Shown here piece by piece: positions 42,234 through 52,196 of a stretch of DNA of 64,000 nt (its first letter is position 1; every line of letters begins with the position of its first letter). Under the pieces are notes generated by a model, which made no database searches, had not been told where the DNA came from, and worked only from the letters and a program-made list of their open reading frames with translations. Both the position numbers and the translations under genes were made by a program. Origin of the DNA: an uncultured Pelagibacteraceae bacterium (GTDB lineage: Bacteria; Pseudomonadota; Alphaproteobacteria; Pelagibacterales; Pelagibacteraceae); assembly GCA_902635685.1 (NCBI GenBank), contig CACPOY010000002.1:62001-126000 (forward strand), read 5' to 3'.

Positions 42234-43955
42234 TTAGTTATTTGTTAACCATAATGTTTGGAACGGTTTTAAAATTAATGAGTTTCCTTCTCTAAATTTT
42301 AAATTTGAATTTAACAGATCCTTATAATTACCAATTTTTTTAAAATTTGGAGTTTGTATCTTTGATGACAAGTTAGTTATACAAATAATTGATTGTTTTT
42401 TATCTTTACTTATTCTTTTAAAACAAAATATTTTTGGTCCAAGATTGATATTAATTCTTGATGCATTGGGATGAAAAGCTTTTTGTTTTCTTTTTATTTC
42501 TAATAAAGCCCCAATATTTCGATAGAAAATACTTTGTTTTGATTTTTTATCCCTAAGCTTTGTAGTAATATTATTAAAATTCCACTTATACCTATTAACG
42601 TCTCTATTGTTCCCAGTAATTATATATTTTGCTTCATCATTGGATTTACCAAATAAAGAATTGAAATAAACCGCTGGGACACCCTCAAAAGAGACCATTA
42701 TAGCGTGCGCAGAGATGTACCTTTCTAAAAAAAACAAACCTTTTGGATCAAAATCAGATTTTTTTAATGCATCGAAAACCGTAATATTAGCTTCGTATAC
42801 TTTTTTTGATTTATTTTGAACTTTTCTGTAAGAAAATTTTGATCCATTTTTTTTTAACCTTTTTAGGAAACTGCTTAATGATTTTTCGTTAAGTATTCCC
42901 TCAGTAGGCCTAATACCTATACCATCATGAGAAGCTATAAAATTTAGATAACAATTTCCGTGCTTTGTAGATGGAAGTTTTCTGCTCCATTGATTTAAAT
43001 ATAAGCTATTTTCAAATAGGAATGCGTGAATTAACAACGGTGGCAGAGAAAAATTATAAACCCAATTTGCCTCATTATTTTTTCCAAAGTAACTTAAATT
43101 TTCTTTTTCAGGTAAGTTTGTTTCTGTAATAATTAATGTTTGTATATTAAGAAGACTAGTTACAACTCTTAAAAGTTTTATGATTTCATGGGTTTGACTT
43201 AAATTAATACACTTAGTGCCATTTTGTTTCCATAGATAAGCAATAGCATCTAGTCTAAAAATTGTAACACCATTATTAATAAGATGGATTATAATTTTAA
43301 TAAATCTTAGCAACACAGAGGGATTTTTAAAATTTAGATCTATTTGATCTGGACTAAAAGTGCGCCAAAGATAATCGTTTTTTTCAAAAATTTTAATTTT
43401 TTTCAGTAATTTGTGGTCTCTTGGCCTTACTACTTTAGAAGTATTAAACTTTGAGTTAACTGTTAAAAAATAATCTTTACCAGGTTTTTTTTTTTTTAAA
43501 AAATTTTTGAACCATAAACCTCTCGCTGAAGCATGGTTAATAACCACATCGGCCATAATTTTTTTTGATTTAGAAATTTTTTTTAAATCAGACCATTTTC
43601 CAATTTTTTTATCAATCTGGTAATGGTCCTTTACAGCAAAACCACTATCGCTGCTTGAAGGATAAAAGGGCAAGAAATGAATTGTATCAAATAATTTTTC
43701 TAAATTTTTTTGAAAAAATTTTTGAAAAATTTTCATTGAACTTGATTGACTTGAATAAATATTATCTCCATAGCTGATAACTAGTGAAGTTTTTTCAGAA
43801 ATATTTATCTTATTTAATCGATTTTTTTTATTAAAGTCTTCGATTAATTGTACTATTTCATTCTTTAATAAATCTATATTTTGTTTAGGTAAAATCTGTC
43901 GATAGATTTTTTTTAGTATAGATATAATTTTTTTTTGATCCTTTTGAATGATCAT
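42234..43955 (-). CDS. GH13 sucrose phosphorylase-like enzyme, candidate glucosylglycerate phosphorylase
   Basis: DTIHFLPFYPSSSDSGFAVKDHYQID, MADVVINHAS, FRLDAIAYLWK, ITETN, IASHDGIGIRPTEG; subfamily-18-like, placed with GpgS/phosphatase genes. Confidence 0.75.
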   Translation of the reverse strand: MIIQKDQKKIISILKKIYRQILPKQNIDLLKNEIVQLIEDFNKKNRLNKINISEKTSLVISYGDNIYSSQSSSMKIFQKFFQKNLEKLFDTIHFLPFYPSSSDSGFAVKDHYQIDKKIGKWSDLKKISKSKKIMADVVINHASARGLWFKNFLKKKKPGKDYFLTVNSKFNTSKVVRPRDHKLLKKIKIFEKNDYLWRTFSPDQIDLNFKNPSVLLRFIKIIIHLINNGVTIFRLDAIAYLWKQNGTKCINLSQTHEIIKLLRVVTSLLNIQTLIITETNLPEKENLSYFGKNNEANWVYNFSLPPLLIHAFLFENSLYLNQWSRKLPSTKHGNCYLNFIASHDGIGIRPTEGILNEKSLSSFLKRLKKNGSKFSYRKVQNKSKKVYEANITVFDALKKSDFDPKGLFFLERYISAHAIMVSFEGVPAVYFNSLFGKSNDEAKYIITGNNRDVNRYKWNFNNITTKLRDKKSKQSIFYRNIGALLEIKRKQKAFHPNASRININLGPKIFCFKRISKDKKQSIICITNLSSKIQTPNFKKIGNYKDLLNSNLKFREGNSLILKPFQTLWLTNN

Positions 43956-45175
43956 TAAGAATATTTTTTATTATCTTCATTAACTACTTCTTTTAATCTT
44001 GATAAAAAATCTGGTATTGCGCTTTTAACTCTACTCCACGTAGGTATAAAAGGTGTATCCATTGGATTAAGAATAAAAGCTTCACCTGCTTTCATTATAT
44101 TAACTGCAAATAATTCAACAGCTTTTTCCTCAATATGAGAGTCAAATTTTAGACCATTCATGTAAGCGTCACTTCTATAGATATCTATCAAATCTAAAGC
44201 TGATCTATAATAAGTTGCTTTAAGAGATCTAAACTTTTCTCTACTAAAAGTATTTCCCTGAGTGGCTAACTTTTTTATAAATGTTTTAATAATATCAATT
44301 GACATTCTAGATAAACCTTTAGTCTCATCATCACTAGATAAAATCTGGTGTTTGTGATCATAAGTATCAGCTAAATCAACCTGACAAATATTTTGTGGAG
44401 AAAAGCTTCTTTGCATTTCAGATAAAATCCCAACTTCAATACCCCAATCCGATGAAATTCTTAATTCAGGTAAAACGTTCCGTCTAAATGAAAACTCACC
44501 AGCTAGTGGGTATTTAAAAGACTTCATAAATTCTAAGTAATCACTTGCGCCAATAGTCTTCTCTAAAGCTGTTAACAATGGAAAAACTAATAATCTTGCA
44601 ACACGACCATTCATCTTTCCATTGGCAATTCTTGGGTAATATCCTTTACAAAATTCAAAGTTAAAAAGAGGATTTACAACCGGATAAAAGAGTTTTGCCA
44701 GCATTCTTCTATCGTAAGTTTTTATATCACAATCGTGTAGAGCAACAGATCGTGCTGTGTCTCTTGCTATAGACATTCCTATGCAATACCAAACATTTCT
44801 TCCTTTGCCAAGTTCGCTCGGTGAAAGATCTTTTTTCTTTAATTCTTTATCAAGTTTTTTTAATGCAGGTCCATCATTCCATAATAAAGAAAAGGGTGTT
44901 TTTAATTTTTTAAAAAACTTCCAGGCTTTTTTTGCTTGCTTCTCATTCGCCTTATCAAGACCAACTATAATATGATCTAAATATTTTGTTTTGCTGATTT
45001 CCTCGACAATATTTGGTAAAGCATTCCCCTCTAATTCTGAATAAAGACAAGGTAAAATTAATTCCATTTTTCTTTCTTTAGAAAATTTTAATAAGTCTTT
45101 TTCAATTTCAGCTGTAGATCTAGTTCCAAAGTCGTGTAGGGTAGAAATTATTCCATTTTGAGAAAATTCACTCAT
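43955..45175 (-). CDS. gpgS: glucosyl-3-phosphoglycerate synthase-like GT
   Basis: MELILPCLYSELEGNALPNIVEEI...RNVWYCIGMSIARDTARSVALHDCDIKTYDRRMLAKLFYPVVNP. Confidence 0.72.
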   Translation of the reverse strand: MSEFSQNGIISTLHDFGTRSTAEIEKDLLKFSKERKMELILPCLYSELEGNALPNIVEEISKTKYLDHIIVGLDKANEKQAKKAWKFFKKLKTPFSLLWNDGPALKKLDKELKKKDLSPSELGKGRNVWYCIGMSIARDTARSVALHDCDIKTYDRRMLAKLFYPVVNPLFNFEFCKGYYPRIANGKMNGRVARLLVFPLLTALEKTIGASDYLEFMKSFKYPLAGEFSFRRNVLPELRISSDWGIEVGILSEMQRSFSPQNICQVDLADTYDHKHQILSSDDETKGLSRMSIDIIKTFIKKLATQGNTFSREKFRSLKATYYRSALDLIDIYRSDAYMNGLKFDSHIEEKAVELFAVNIMKAGEAFILNPMDTPFIPTWSRVKSAIPDFLSRLKEVVNEDNKKYS

Positions 45176-45183
45176 AATAAAGT

Positions 45184-45990
45184 TTAGACATTATAATTTA
45201 ATTTAGCTAGAGCCATTTTAATCACATCAGCCCAGCCTTCTGGAGATGGCTGATTAGAAAATACAAGATTAGCAATATTAATTTGATCAAGTTTAAATTG
45301 ATCATTGAATACTAAACAAGGGACATCACTATTTTTAAGCATGTCTAAATCATTATAATTATCACCAACCGCAATTGTTTTTATTTTATCCTCAGTTTTT
45401 TTTAAAATTTTTATGACTTTATTCATGGATTTTACTTTATTAACCTTATCACATAAGTTTGAGACACGTCCACCATCTTGTAAAGTTAAAGAATTATCGT
45501 TTAAAATTTTTAATAGTTTATTTTTTTCTGTTTTTTTTCCAATAAATAAAAGTGGCAAAGTATAATTTCTACTTAAAACATTTTTAAGCTTGTCATCCTT
45601 TTGCCCAAATATTTCCTCCTGTTTTTTTTTGTTCAATTTGGAAATTAAAAGACATTTGTTTTTTATTTTTTCAGGAACTTTTAAATTAAAGATTTTCAGC
45701 AATTCCTCTTTTTCTCTACTAAGAATTATTTTGTTTGGAAAATTTTTATTTATTAAATTTAAACCATGAATTGATGAACCATTTTCTGAAATGTAAGGAA
45801 GCTCAACACCTAACTCCTCATTAAATTTTTCAATTTCTTTTTCAGTTTTGCTAGAATTTGGAATAATGATAATCCCATTATTCAAAAGGCTTCTTATGTA
45901 AAGTTTGATGGGGTCGAATTTAAAAGTATCCCTATGTAAAAGTGAACCATCTAAGTCGGTAAAAATCAAAATTGTAAATTTTTTTTTCAT
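45184..45990 (-). CDS. HAD-IIB hydrolase, mannosyl/glucosyl-3-phosphoglycerate phosphatase-like
   Basis: LIFTDLDGSLLHRDTFKFDPIK...IIPNSSKTEKEIEKFNEELG...LPYISENGSSI...AVGDNYNDLDMLKNSDVP. Confidence 0.8.
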   Translation of the reverse strand: MKKKFTILIFTDLDGSLLHRDTFKFDPIKLYIRSLLNNGIIIIPNSSKTEKEIEKFNEELGVELPYISENGSSIHGLNLINKNFPNKIILSREKEELLKIFNLKVPEKIKNKCLLISKLNKKKQEEIFGQKDDKLKNVLSRNYTLPLLFIGKKTEKNKLLKILNDNSLTLQDGGRVSNLCDKVNKVKSMNKVIKILKKTEDKIKTIAVGDNYNDLDMLKNSDVPCLVFNDQFKLDQINIANLVFSNQPSPEGWADVIKMALAKLNYNV

Positions 45991-46149
45991 TACTCAAATT
46001 ATAATAAATATTCGTATAAAAACTCAAAAAGTTAAAAAATAGTAGGTCTTTTAGAAATTTGACAGAAAAAATAATATTATTAATCATATTAAAATTTCTA
46101 CTTGAGGATGAATTTTATATTTAAATTATAAAATGAGACATAGTGCGGT

Positions 46150-47922
46150 TTGACTAATTTTATAGATATTTTATTAAAGTTTATGATTTCTAAATCAATT
46201 ATTAATTTTTCTAAATATTTTGTTTTAAGTTATAAAAACTCTCCACTTGATCCAAATTTAATGGAGGATTTTGTAAATAATGACTATTTTGAAAACTTAT
46301 TGATAAATTTAACTGAAATAGATCCTTATGATTTTAAAATATCAGATGAATTTTTCAGATTGAACGCTATTTCTTTATTACCTCATTTAAGAATACTAAA
46401 AACTTCCTTAAACTTGACGACTGAAAGGTTTCTTCTAGAGCTTTCATATCTTGTGCAACCTTTTAATAAGCATTTATCAAGTGAATTAAAAATTGTATCC
46501 TCAAAAATTAACAATTCCGAGTTTGGAAATGCTAAATTAATCTCAAATTTACTAAACAGCTCAAAAAGTTTATTTTATAAGAAACTGATTTTGGATTACG
46601 AGAAAAAAAATCCTCTAGCTTTATATCCAACTTCAAGTTACAGAAATTCATGTGGTCATGTTGTAAGTTCAAACGACTATCAACAGATAGAAGCAACTAT
46701 GAACCTTAACACTTTTACGTCAATTAAAGTAGAAGAAAATACATTAGATATAAATAATTATCTCTTGAGAGACCAATACAAATCGTTTGGCAGATGTGTT
46801 TGTTTATTGGATCAAAATATTGAGGATAATTATGGACTAGAAATTGAAAATTATTTCAATCATCATTCAATTGTCATAGAAAAACTGGTTTATAGGGCTA
46901 TGGAGGTTGATAAGCATATAAAAAATGTTGAAAAGATAGTTGAGGATTTTAGAAAACTTGGCGTAAACAGAAATGAACCCATCCTAATAATTGGAGGAGG
47001 AGTTATAGGGGATATTGGAGCTTTTGCTGCATCTATTTATCATCGAAGCACTCCATATATAATGCTGTCGACATCAGTTGTAAGTGCAATAGATAGTGGA
47101 CCAAGTCCAAGATCATGTTGTGATGCTGGTGGATTTAAAAATCTCTTAGGTTCTTTTCACGCCCCAGTTCTTAATATATCTGATAGGTCATTCTTTAAAA
47201 GTTTAAGAACTTCTTGGGTTAGACATGGGATTGCCGAAATTCATAAGATGGCTGTAATTAGAGATAAAGAATTATTTCATTTACTTGAAGATACAGGACT
47301 TGATTTAATGAAAACACATTTTGGTACAATTAATTGTAATTCTCAAGATGAAATAGTGTCTAAATCAAAAAAAATTATCGGATTATCTTTAAAGAGTTAT
47401 GTTGAGAGTGAATATGATAATTTACACGAAGTTCACAGCATCAGAGATCATGCATTTGGCCACGGATTAAGCGCAAACTTTGAACTTAAAGCAGGATTAT
47501 TACATGGTCACGCTATAAGTGTTGAAATGACCTTAAGTTCTTTTATGTCTTATAAAAGAGGCTGGTTAAGTGAAAAAGATTTGCATAGAATTTTAAAGTT
47601 ATTTAGCGAATACGAATTAAGTTTATGGCATGACATATTGTTAGATGAGAAATGTATGAATGAAGGTTTTGATAAAATTCTTCAAAAAAGAGGTGGCAAC
47701 TTGGCTATTCCGGTTCCAATTGCTATCGGTAGGTGTAAATATGTTAATGATCTAACAAAATCTGAATTAAAAGAAATTATACGAGAATATAAAATAATAG
47801 TTTCAAAATACCCTAGAAAAGGACTGGGTGTTGAACCTCTTTGTTTGGATGCAGGACTTGAAGATCCGGTTACTGTTTTTAAAACAGATGAAAATATTGC
47901 AAAAGAAGCAAATTTAAATTAA
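46150..47922 (+). CDS. sugar-phosphate cyclase superfamily protein (3-dehydroquinate synthase/EEVS-like) with N-terminal extension
   Basis: ILIIGGGVIGDIGAFAASIYHRSTPYIMLSTSVVSAIDSGPSPRSCCDAGGFKNLLGSFHAP...HGIAEIHKMAVIRD...DHAFGHGLS...LLHGHAISVEM. Start uncertain (TTG 46150 or ATG 46183). Confidence 0.82.
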   Translation: MTNFIDILLKFMISKSIINFSKYFVLSYKNSPLDPNLMEDFVNNDYFENLLINLTEIDPYDFKISDEFFRLNAISLLPHLRILKTSLNLTTERFLLELSYLVQPFNKHLSSELKIVSSKINNSEFGNAKLISNLLNSSKSLFYKKLILDYEKKNPLALYPTSSYRNSCGHVVSSNDYQQIEATMNLNTFTSIKVEENTLDINNYLLRDQYKSFGRCVCLLDQNIEDNYGLEIENYFNHHSIVIEKLVYRAMEVDKHIKNVEKIVEDFRKLGVNRNEPILIIGGGVIGDIGAFAASIYHRSTPYIMLSTSVVSAIDSGPSPRSCCDAGGFKNLLGSFHAPVLNISDRSFFKSLRTSWVRHGIAEIHKMAVIRDKELFHLLEDTGLDLMKTHFGTINCNSQDEIVSKSKKIIGLSLKSYVESEYDNLHEVHSIRDHAFGHGLSANFELKAGLLHGHAISVEMTLSSFMSYKRGWLSEKDLHRILKLFSEYELSLWHDILLDEKCMNEGFDKILQKRGGNLAIPVPIAIGRCKYVNDLTKSELKEIIREYKIIVSKYPRKGLGVEPLCLDAGLEDPVTVFKTDENIAKEANLN

Positions 47923-47926
47923 TAAA

Positions 47927-48907
47927 ATGTACCAATTTGTGATTCCAATTCACCATGTGAATTGGAGTACAAGAGCAGTTCTCGAGGGAATTTCTCAAAA
48001 ATATAAGCCAAAACAAATTTATGTCGTAACATCAAGTCATGAGATAAAAATTTTAAAAGACAAATCTAATTCTTGGGATATTGAAAATTTAACATTGCTG
48101 GATGAGGATGATTTTTTTTTAAGTAAATACGGTTTAACAAAAACTGATATCGTTTCATGGATAACACAAAATAAACCTAATTATACTCCTGGATGGTTAT
48201 ACCAACAGATTATTAAATTAGGAGCTAGTGATGTTATAGACGAATTAGACGATGTTTTTTTAGTATGGGATTCAGATTTATTACCAGTAAGATCATGGCC
48301 TATATTTGATGAAAAAAAGGAAAAGTTTGCTTTACTACAGGATAAATCACATGGAAACCAGGATGTTTTAAATTCGTGGAAAAATTTAATTACCAATGTA
48401 TTAGAAATAAATCCTGTCGAAGATATTAGAGGAACATTTACTTCACATCATATGGTTTTTAAAAAAAAGTATTTAAAAAGTCTTAAGTTAAAATTTAAAG
48501 ATCATTTCAAATCAGATCAAAATTGGATTGAGTTAGTAATAAAAGCTGCAAATATATATGGTTCTTTTGGTGAATATTGGACTTATGCCAGTTGGGTAAA
48601 TCATATAAATAAAGATGATCTAAATTATTATCCTTATGAAAAATATGGTTTAACCACAGAAAGATTTTATGATGATGGCAATGGTTTATTTTCAAGAAAA
48701 TACAAGAAATTTAGTAATTTTGACGAAAAAAAAGACTTTTATCCGTCCTATTCGTCTATATTAAATTTTATAGATAAAAATTATCAGCTACTTCCTTCTT
48801 CTTTATCATTTGAAACGAATATCAGGCACACAAAGAAAAAAGATGAGAATATCCACCTTGAGGAAAAAAGATCTATTTGGAGAGAAAAAGTTTATGATAG
48901 AGATTAA
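47927..48907 (+). CDS. DUF6492-like putative glycosyltransferase
   Basis: WLYQQIIKLGASDVIDELDDVFLVWDSDLLPVRSWPIFDEKKEKFALLQDKSHG...TSHHMVFKKKYLKSL; DSD motif. Confidence 0.6.
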   Translation: MYQFVIPIHHVNWSTRAVLEGISQKYKPKQIYVVTSSHEIKILKDKSNSWDIENLTLLDEDDFFLSKYGLTKTDIVSWITQNKPNYTPGWLYQQIIKLGASDVIDELDDVFLVWDSDLLPVRSWPIFDEKKEKFALLQDKSHGNQDVLNSWKNLITNVLEINPVEDIRGTFTSHHMVFKKKYLKSLKLKFKDHFKSDQNWIELVIKAANIYGSFGEYWTYASWVNHINKDDLNYYPYEKYGLTTERFYDDGNGLFSRKYKKFSNFDEKKDFYPSYSSILNFIDKNYQLLPSSLSFETNIRHTKKKDENIHLEEKRSIWREKVYDRD

Positions 48908-48977
48908 AAGATTTAATACTGTTGATGATGGAAGATTAATATTAATGAAGGAAGAAAATTCAATTGAAAATTAAATT

Positions 48978-49367
48978 ATGATTGAACAACTTAGTATTTA
49001 TTTAATAGCAATGATTTTAGGGATAATGTTATTTTTCTCGTTTGTGATTGCTCCAGTAGTATTCACTACTCTAGATGAAGATAATGCTCGAAAGTTTATT
49101 AGACGAATATTTCCTTTTTACTATAATGTTAATCTAGCGATTAGCTTTGTTGTCCTACTAATATTTTTATTTTTAAGTAAATTAGGTGTTGATTTTTATT
49201 TGATCTTATTAATCACAATTTTATTCGCCACATCAAACTATTTATTAATGCCGTTAATTAATAAATATAGAGATGAAAGACAGGATAAAAAATTTAAATA
49301 TTCACACTTTATCTCAGTAGTAATTAATTTTGTTCAAATGATTTGTTTGGTGATTCTTTTAATTTAA
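48978..49367 (+). CDS. DUF4149-like 4-TM membrane protein
   Basis: MILGIMLFFSFVIAPVVFTTLDEDNARKFIRRIFPFYYNVNL. Confidence 0.75.
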   Translation: MIEQLSIYLIAMILGIMLFFSFVIAPVVFTTLDEDNARKFIRRIFPFYYNVNLAISFVVLLIFLFLSKLGVDFYLILLITILFATSNYLLMPLINKYRDERQDKKFKYSHFISVVINFVQMICLVILLI

Positions 49368-49496
49368 AAGTTTTTTATCTTTTTTACTTTTCATTTCATT
49401 TTTTTGATCACAGTATTTTTTAAAAGCATAAGCTGTTGATACCCCACCAATTAGTATTAATTTTAATATCTTTAATTTAATAAGTGTTTTTATCAT
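49359..49496 (-). CDS. 45-aa small protein (below ORF cutoff)
   Basis: MIKTLIKLKILKLILIGGVSTAYAFKKYCDQKNEMKSKKDKKLLN*; ATGA overlap with upstream small ORF. Confidence 0.4.
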   Translation of the reverse strand: MIKTLIKLKILKLILIGGVSTAYAFKKYCDQKNEMKSKKDKKLLN

Positions 49497-49702
49497 GATT
49501 TAATATCAAACCTTTCTAATAAAAATTGGATTACTAAATTGTAGATAAATACAAAACAAAAAATGTAGAATAGAAAAATTACTTCTTTAGAATTAAAGAG
49601 GTATCCAGTTGCAGTTAAAAGTACGAAAAATAGGCTAATTGATAAAGCAAGCTTTGCCTGGTACTTTTTTTTTATGTGAGATTTAACAATATCGCTTTTC
49701 AT
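49493..49702 (-). CDS. small two-TM hypothetical protein
   Basis: MKSDIVKSHIKKKYQAKLALSISLFFVLLTATGYLFNSKEVIFLFYIFCFVFIYNLVIQFLLERFDIKS. Confidence 0.55.
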   Translation of the reverse strand: MKSDIVKSHIKKKYQAKLALSISLFFVLLTATGYLFNSKEVIFLFYIFCFVFIYNLVIQFLLERFDIKS

Positions 49703-49831
49703 TAGATAATAATAACTATTGAAGATATTTATTCATCATGAATTTTGTCCTACCTAGACTTTTCAACTGTAATGTTTTAAATTTTAACACTCATTTCTGT
49801 AATTTTTATGAGGTATTGATGATTAATTGTT

Positions 49832-51937
49832 GTGAAAAATATTTATAAAATTCATTACATTGTATTTTTTTTAGCTTTATTTTTTTCTAAAGCTATAGCG
49901 GAGCCAACCTTTGTGCAAAGCAAATCAATCGACACAGCCACTTATTTTGGACTTACATTTAATAATGATGGAACAAAAATGTATACTTTAAGAAGTGGAG
50001 GAACAACGGATGCAGTTATCGAACATATATTAACTACCGCATATGACATTTCAACGGCAACCGTAAACAATACTAAAGTAGTACATGTAAGTGGAGGTAA
50101 CGACTCTCATGTACCAACACAAGTAGTGTTCAATAACGATGGAACAAAAATGTTTGTTGTTAACCATGCTAATAGAAGGTCAGTAGATTACTGGTCGCTA
50201 ACCACTGCATTTGATGTTTCAACTGCTTCATTTGATGGCTTATATAGTCTCATTGGTAAAGAACAAAGAGCTAATTCAATTGCATTTAATAATGATGGTA
50301 CCAGAATGTTTATTGCTGGTGTAGGAAATAATTCACAAGTGCGTGTTCATGAATTTTCACTAGATACAGCATTTGATCTTAGCTCAGGAGTTACTCAACT
50401 TAATACTGAAGACCTAATTTCTTTTCAAAATCACATAGATGGAGTTACTTTTAATTACGATGGTACTAAAATGTATACCATTAATAGTAAAGAAGATGAA
50501 GATAAGATTTTTCAGTTTGAATTAACTACACCTTATGATGTTTCTACTTTATCCCTTGAAGGTACTTTTGATGTAAGTTCTGTAAGTGAAGAGCCAAGAG
50601 AAGTTGTGTTTAGTAATGATGGAAGTAAAATGTTTATCATTGATAATGACGATAATAAAATTCATGAATTTAACCTAAGTTGTGATTGGAGTGTAATTGA
50701 TGGTGCTTGTGATGATCCAATAACTACTTCTGATGGGGGTAAAGATATTTTAAGTTCAATCGAGTCTCAAACTGCAACAGCAAAACAAATTACTATTCAA
50801 GCAAGTACACCAGTTCTTAACCGAATGTATTGGTTAAGAAGACATAGAGCCAATGATCAATTAAGCAACCAAAATATTAGATTAAACTTTTCTAATTTAA
50901 TGGTTGCATCGCTTTCTAACATTATTCCCATATCAAATAAAACAAATGAAGTTCTAGATAGATTATCAGATGATTGGTCATTTTGGAGTGAAGGTAGTGT
51001 AAGCATTGGTAGAACTGGAGATACATCTACTTCATCATCTAAAAAAATTAATACCAAAGGTATTACACTTGGCATGGATAAAAAGATAAGCAAAAATAGA
51101 TTATACGGTTATGCTCTTAGATTTGGTAATGACGAAGTCGATGTCGGCACATCTGGGACTAATTTAGACACTGAGTCTTTTAGTTTATCTGTTTATGGAA
51201 CTTTTCCTCATGATGATGAAAAATTTACTGAAGGTATCATTGGAGTGAGCACTTTAAAGACTGATCATATTAGAAAAGGAGGAGGTAGTACTAGAACAGG
51301 AGAAAGAGATGGTGCACAAATATTTGGTTCACTTAACTACTTAACAACATATAAAAAAGAAGATTTTAATATTACTCCTAATTTAAGAATTGATTTAAGC
51401 TATACAGAATTATCCAAATATAGAGAAAAAGGTACTGCAGCCTTAGTTTACAAAGCTCAAACAATTGAAACTGGAATGATATCTGCTGGTTTTACCATCA
51501 GTGATATTTTAAATTATAATTCTTTTACGTTTAAACCAAATGGTGGATTAGAGCTTGGAGTAGATTTTAGTCCGTCTTCAGATGCTACTTATCGTTACCT
51601 ATCGGAAACTACAGAATACACAAAATCTATCGGTCAAGATTCAAAAAATTTAAGAGCAAATATTGGATTTGATTTAGTAACTGAGAACGGTTTTTCTGTA
51701 ATGACTATTTATGAAAGAAATCAAAGTGACAATTCTCATAGCGATACTTTATATTTAGGATTTGGTTATATAAGAACAGATGACACTGAATATGCTATGA
51801 CTTTAGATAATGATAAAGCATCTTTGAGTTATAAGAGAGATTTAAATGGTTTTGATATCAGAATGAGTTCGAATTATAGCTTGATGAGTCAAATACCTGA
51901 ATATGGTGCAACCCTAGAAATTGTAAATACATTTTAG
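49832..51937 (+). CDS. repeat (beta-propeller-like) passenger fused to autotransporter-type beta-barrel (GTG start)
   Basis: Signal peptide; five copies of a FNNDGTKMY/F unit; C-terminal barrel-like strands with SFSLSVYGTFPHDDEKF..., terminal residue F (LEIVNTF). Confidence 0.75.
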   Translation: MKNIYKIHYIVFFLALFFSKAIAEPTFVQSKSIDTATYFGLTFNNDGTKMYTLRSGGTTDAVIEHILTTAYDISTATVNNTKVVHVSGGNDSHVPTQVVFNNDGTKMFVVNHANRRSVDYWSLTTAFDVSTASFDGLYSLIGKEQRANSIAFNNDGTRMFIAGVGNNSQVRVHEFSLDTAFDLSSGVTQLNTEDLISFQNHIDGVTFNYDGTKMYTINSKEDEDKIFQFELTTPYDVSTLSLEGTFDVSSVSEEPREVVFSNDGSKMFIIDNDDNKIHEFNLSCDWSVIDGACDDPITTSDGGKDILSSIESQTATAKQITIQASTPVLNRMYWLRRHRANDQLSNQNIRLNFSNLMVASLSNIIPISNKTNEVLDRLSDDWSFWSEGSVSIGRTGDTSTSSSKKINTKGITLGMDKKISKNRLYGYALRFGNDEVDVGTSGTNLDTESFSLSVYGTFPHDDEKFTEGIIGVSTLKTDHIRKGGGSTRTGERDGAQIFGSLNYLTTYKKEDFNITPNLRIDLSYTELSKYREKGTAALVYKAQTIETGMISAGFTISDILNYNSFTFKPNGGLELGVDFSPSSDATYRYLSETTEYTKSIGQDSKNLRANIGFDLVTENGFSVMTIYERNQSDNSHSDTLYLGFGYIRTDDTEYAMTLDNDKASLSYKRDLNGFDIRMSSNYSLMSQIPEYGATLEIVNTF

Positions 51938-52077
51938 TAAATTTGATTAAAACTCTATAAAATAATATGGGATAACTAGAACTAGACTAGAACCTAGGGA
52001 GATAAAATAAAAAAAATTTACTTATTCATCTTGTTCAATTATAAATATTGGCATAAACACTCATGAAATTCATTAAT

Positions 52078-52163
52078 GCCCTCGTGGTGAAATTGGTAGA
52101 CACAAAGGACTTAAAATCCTTGCCGCTTGCGGAGTGCCAGTTCGAGTCTGGCCGAGGGCACCA
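52078..52163 (+). tRNA. tRNA-Leu (TAA), CCA encoded
   Basis: gccctcg...ggacttaaaatcc...gttcgagtctggc...cgagggcacca folds as a class II tRNA. Confidence 0.97.
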
Positions 52164-52196
52164 TACAAATTAGAGAATTTTAACAAGTATTTAGTA

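Noticed and set aside
52134-52196. Start of ORF 52134..53021 at 52134
   Set aside because: Lies within tRNA-Leu; ATG 52197 is the plausible start.
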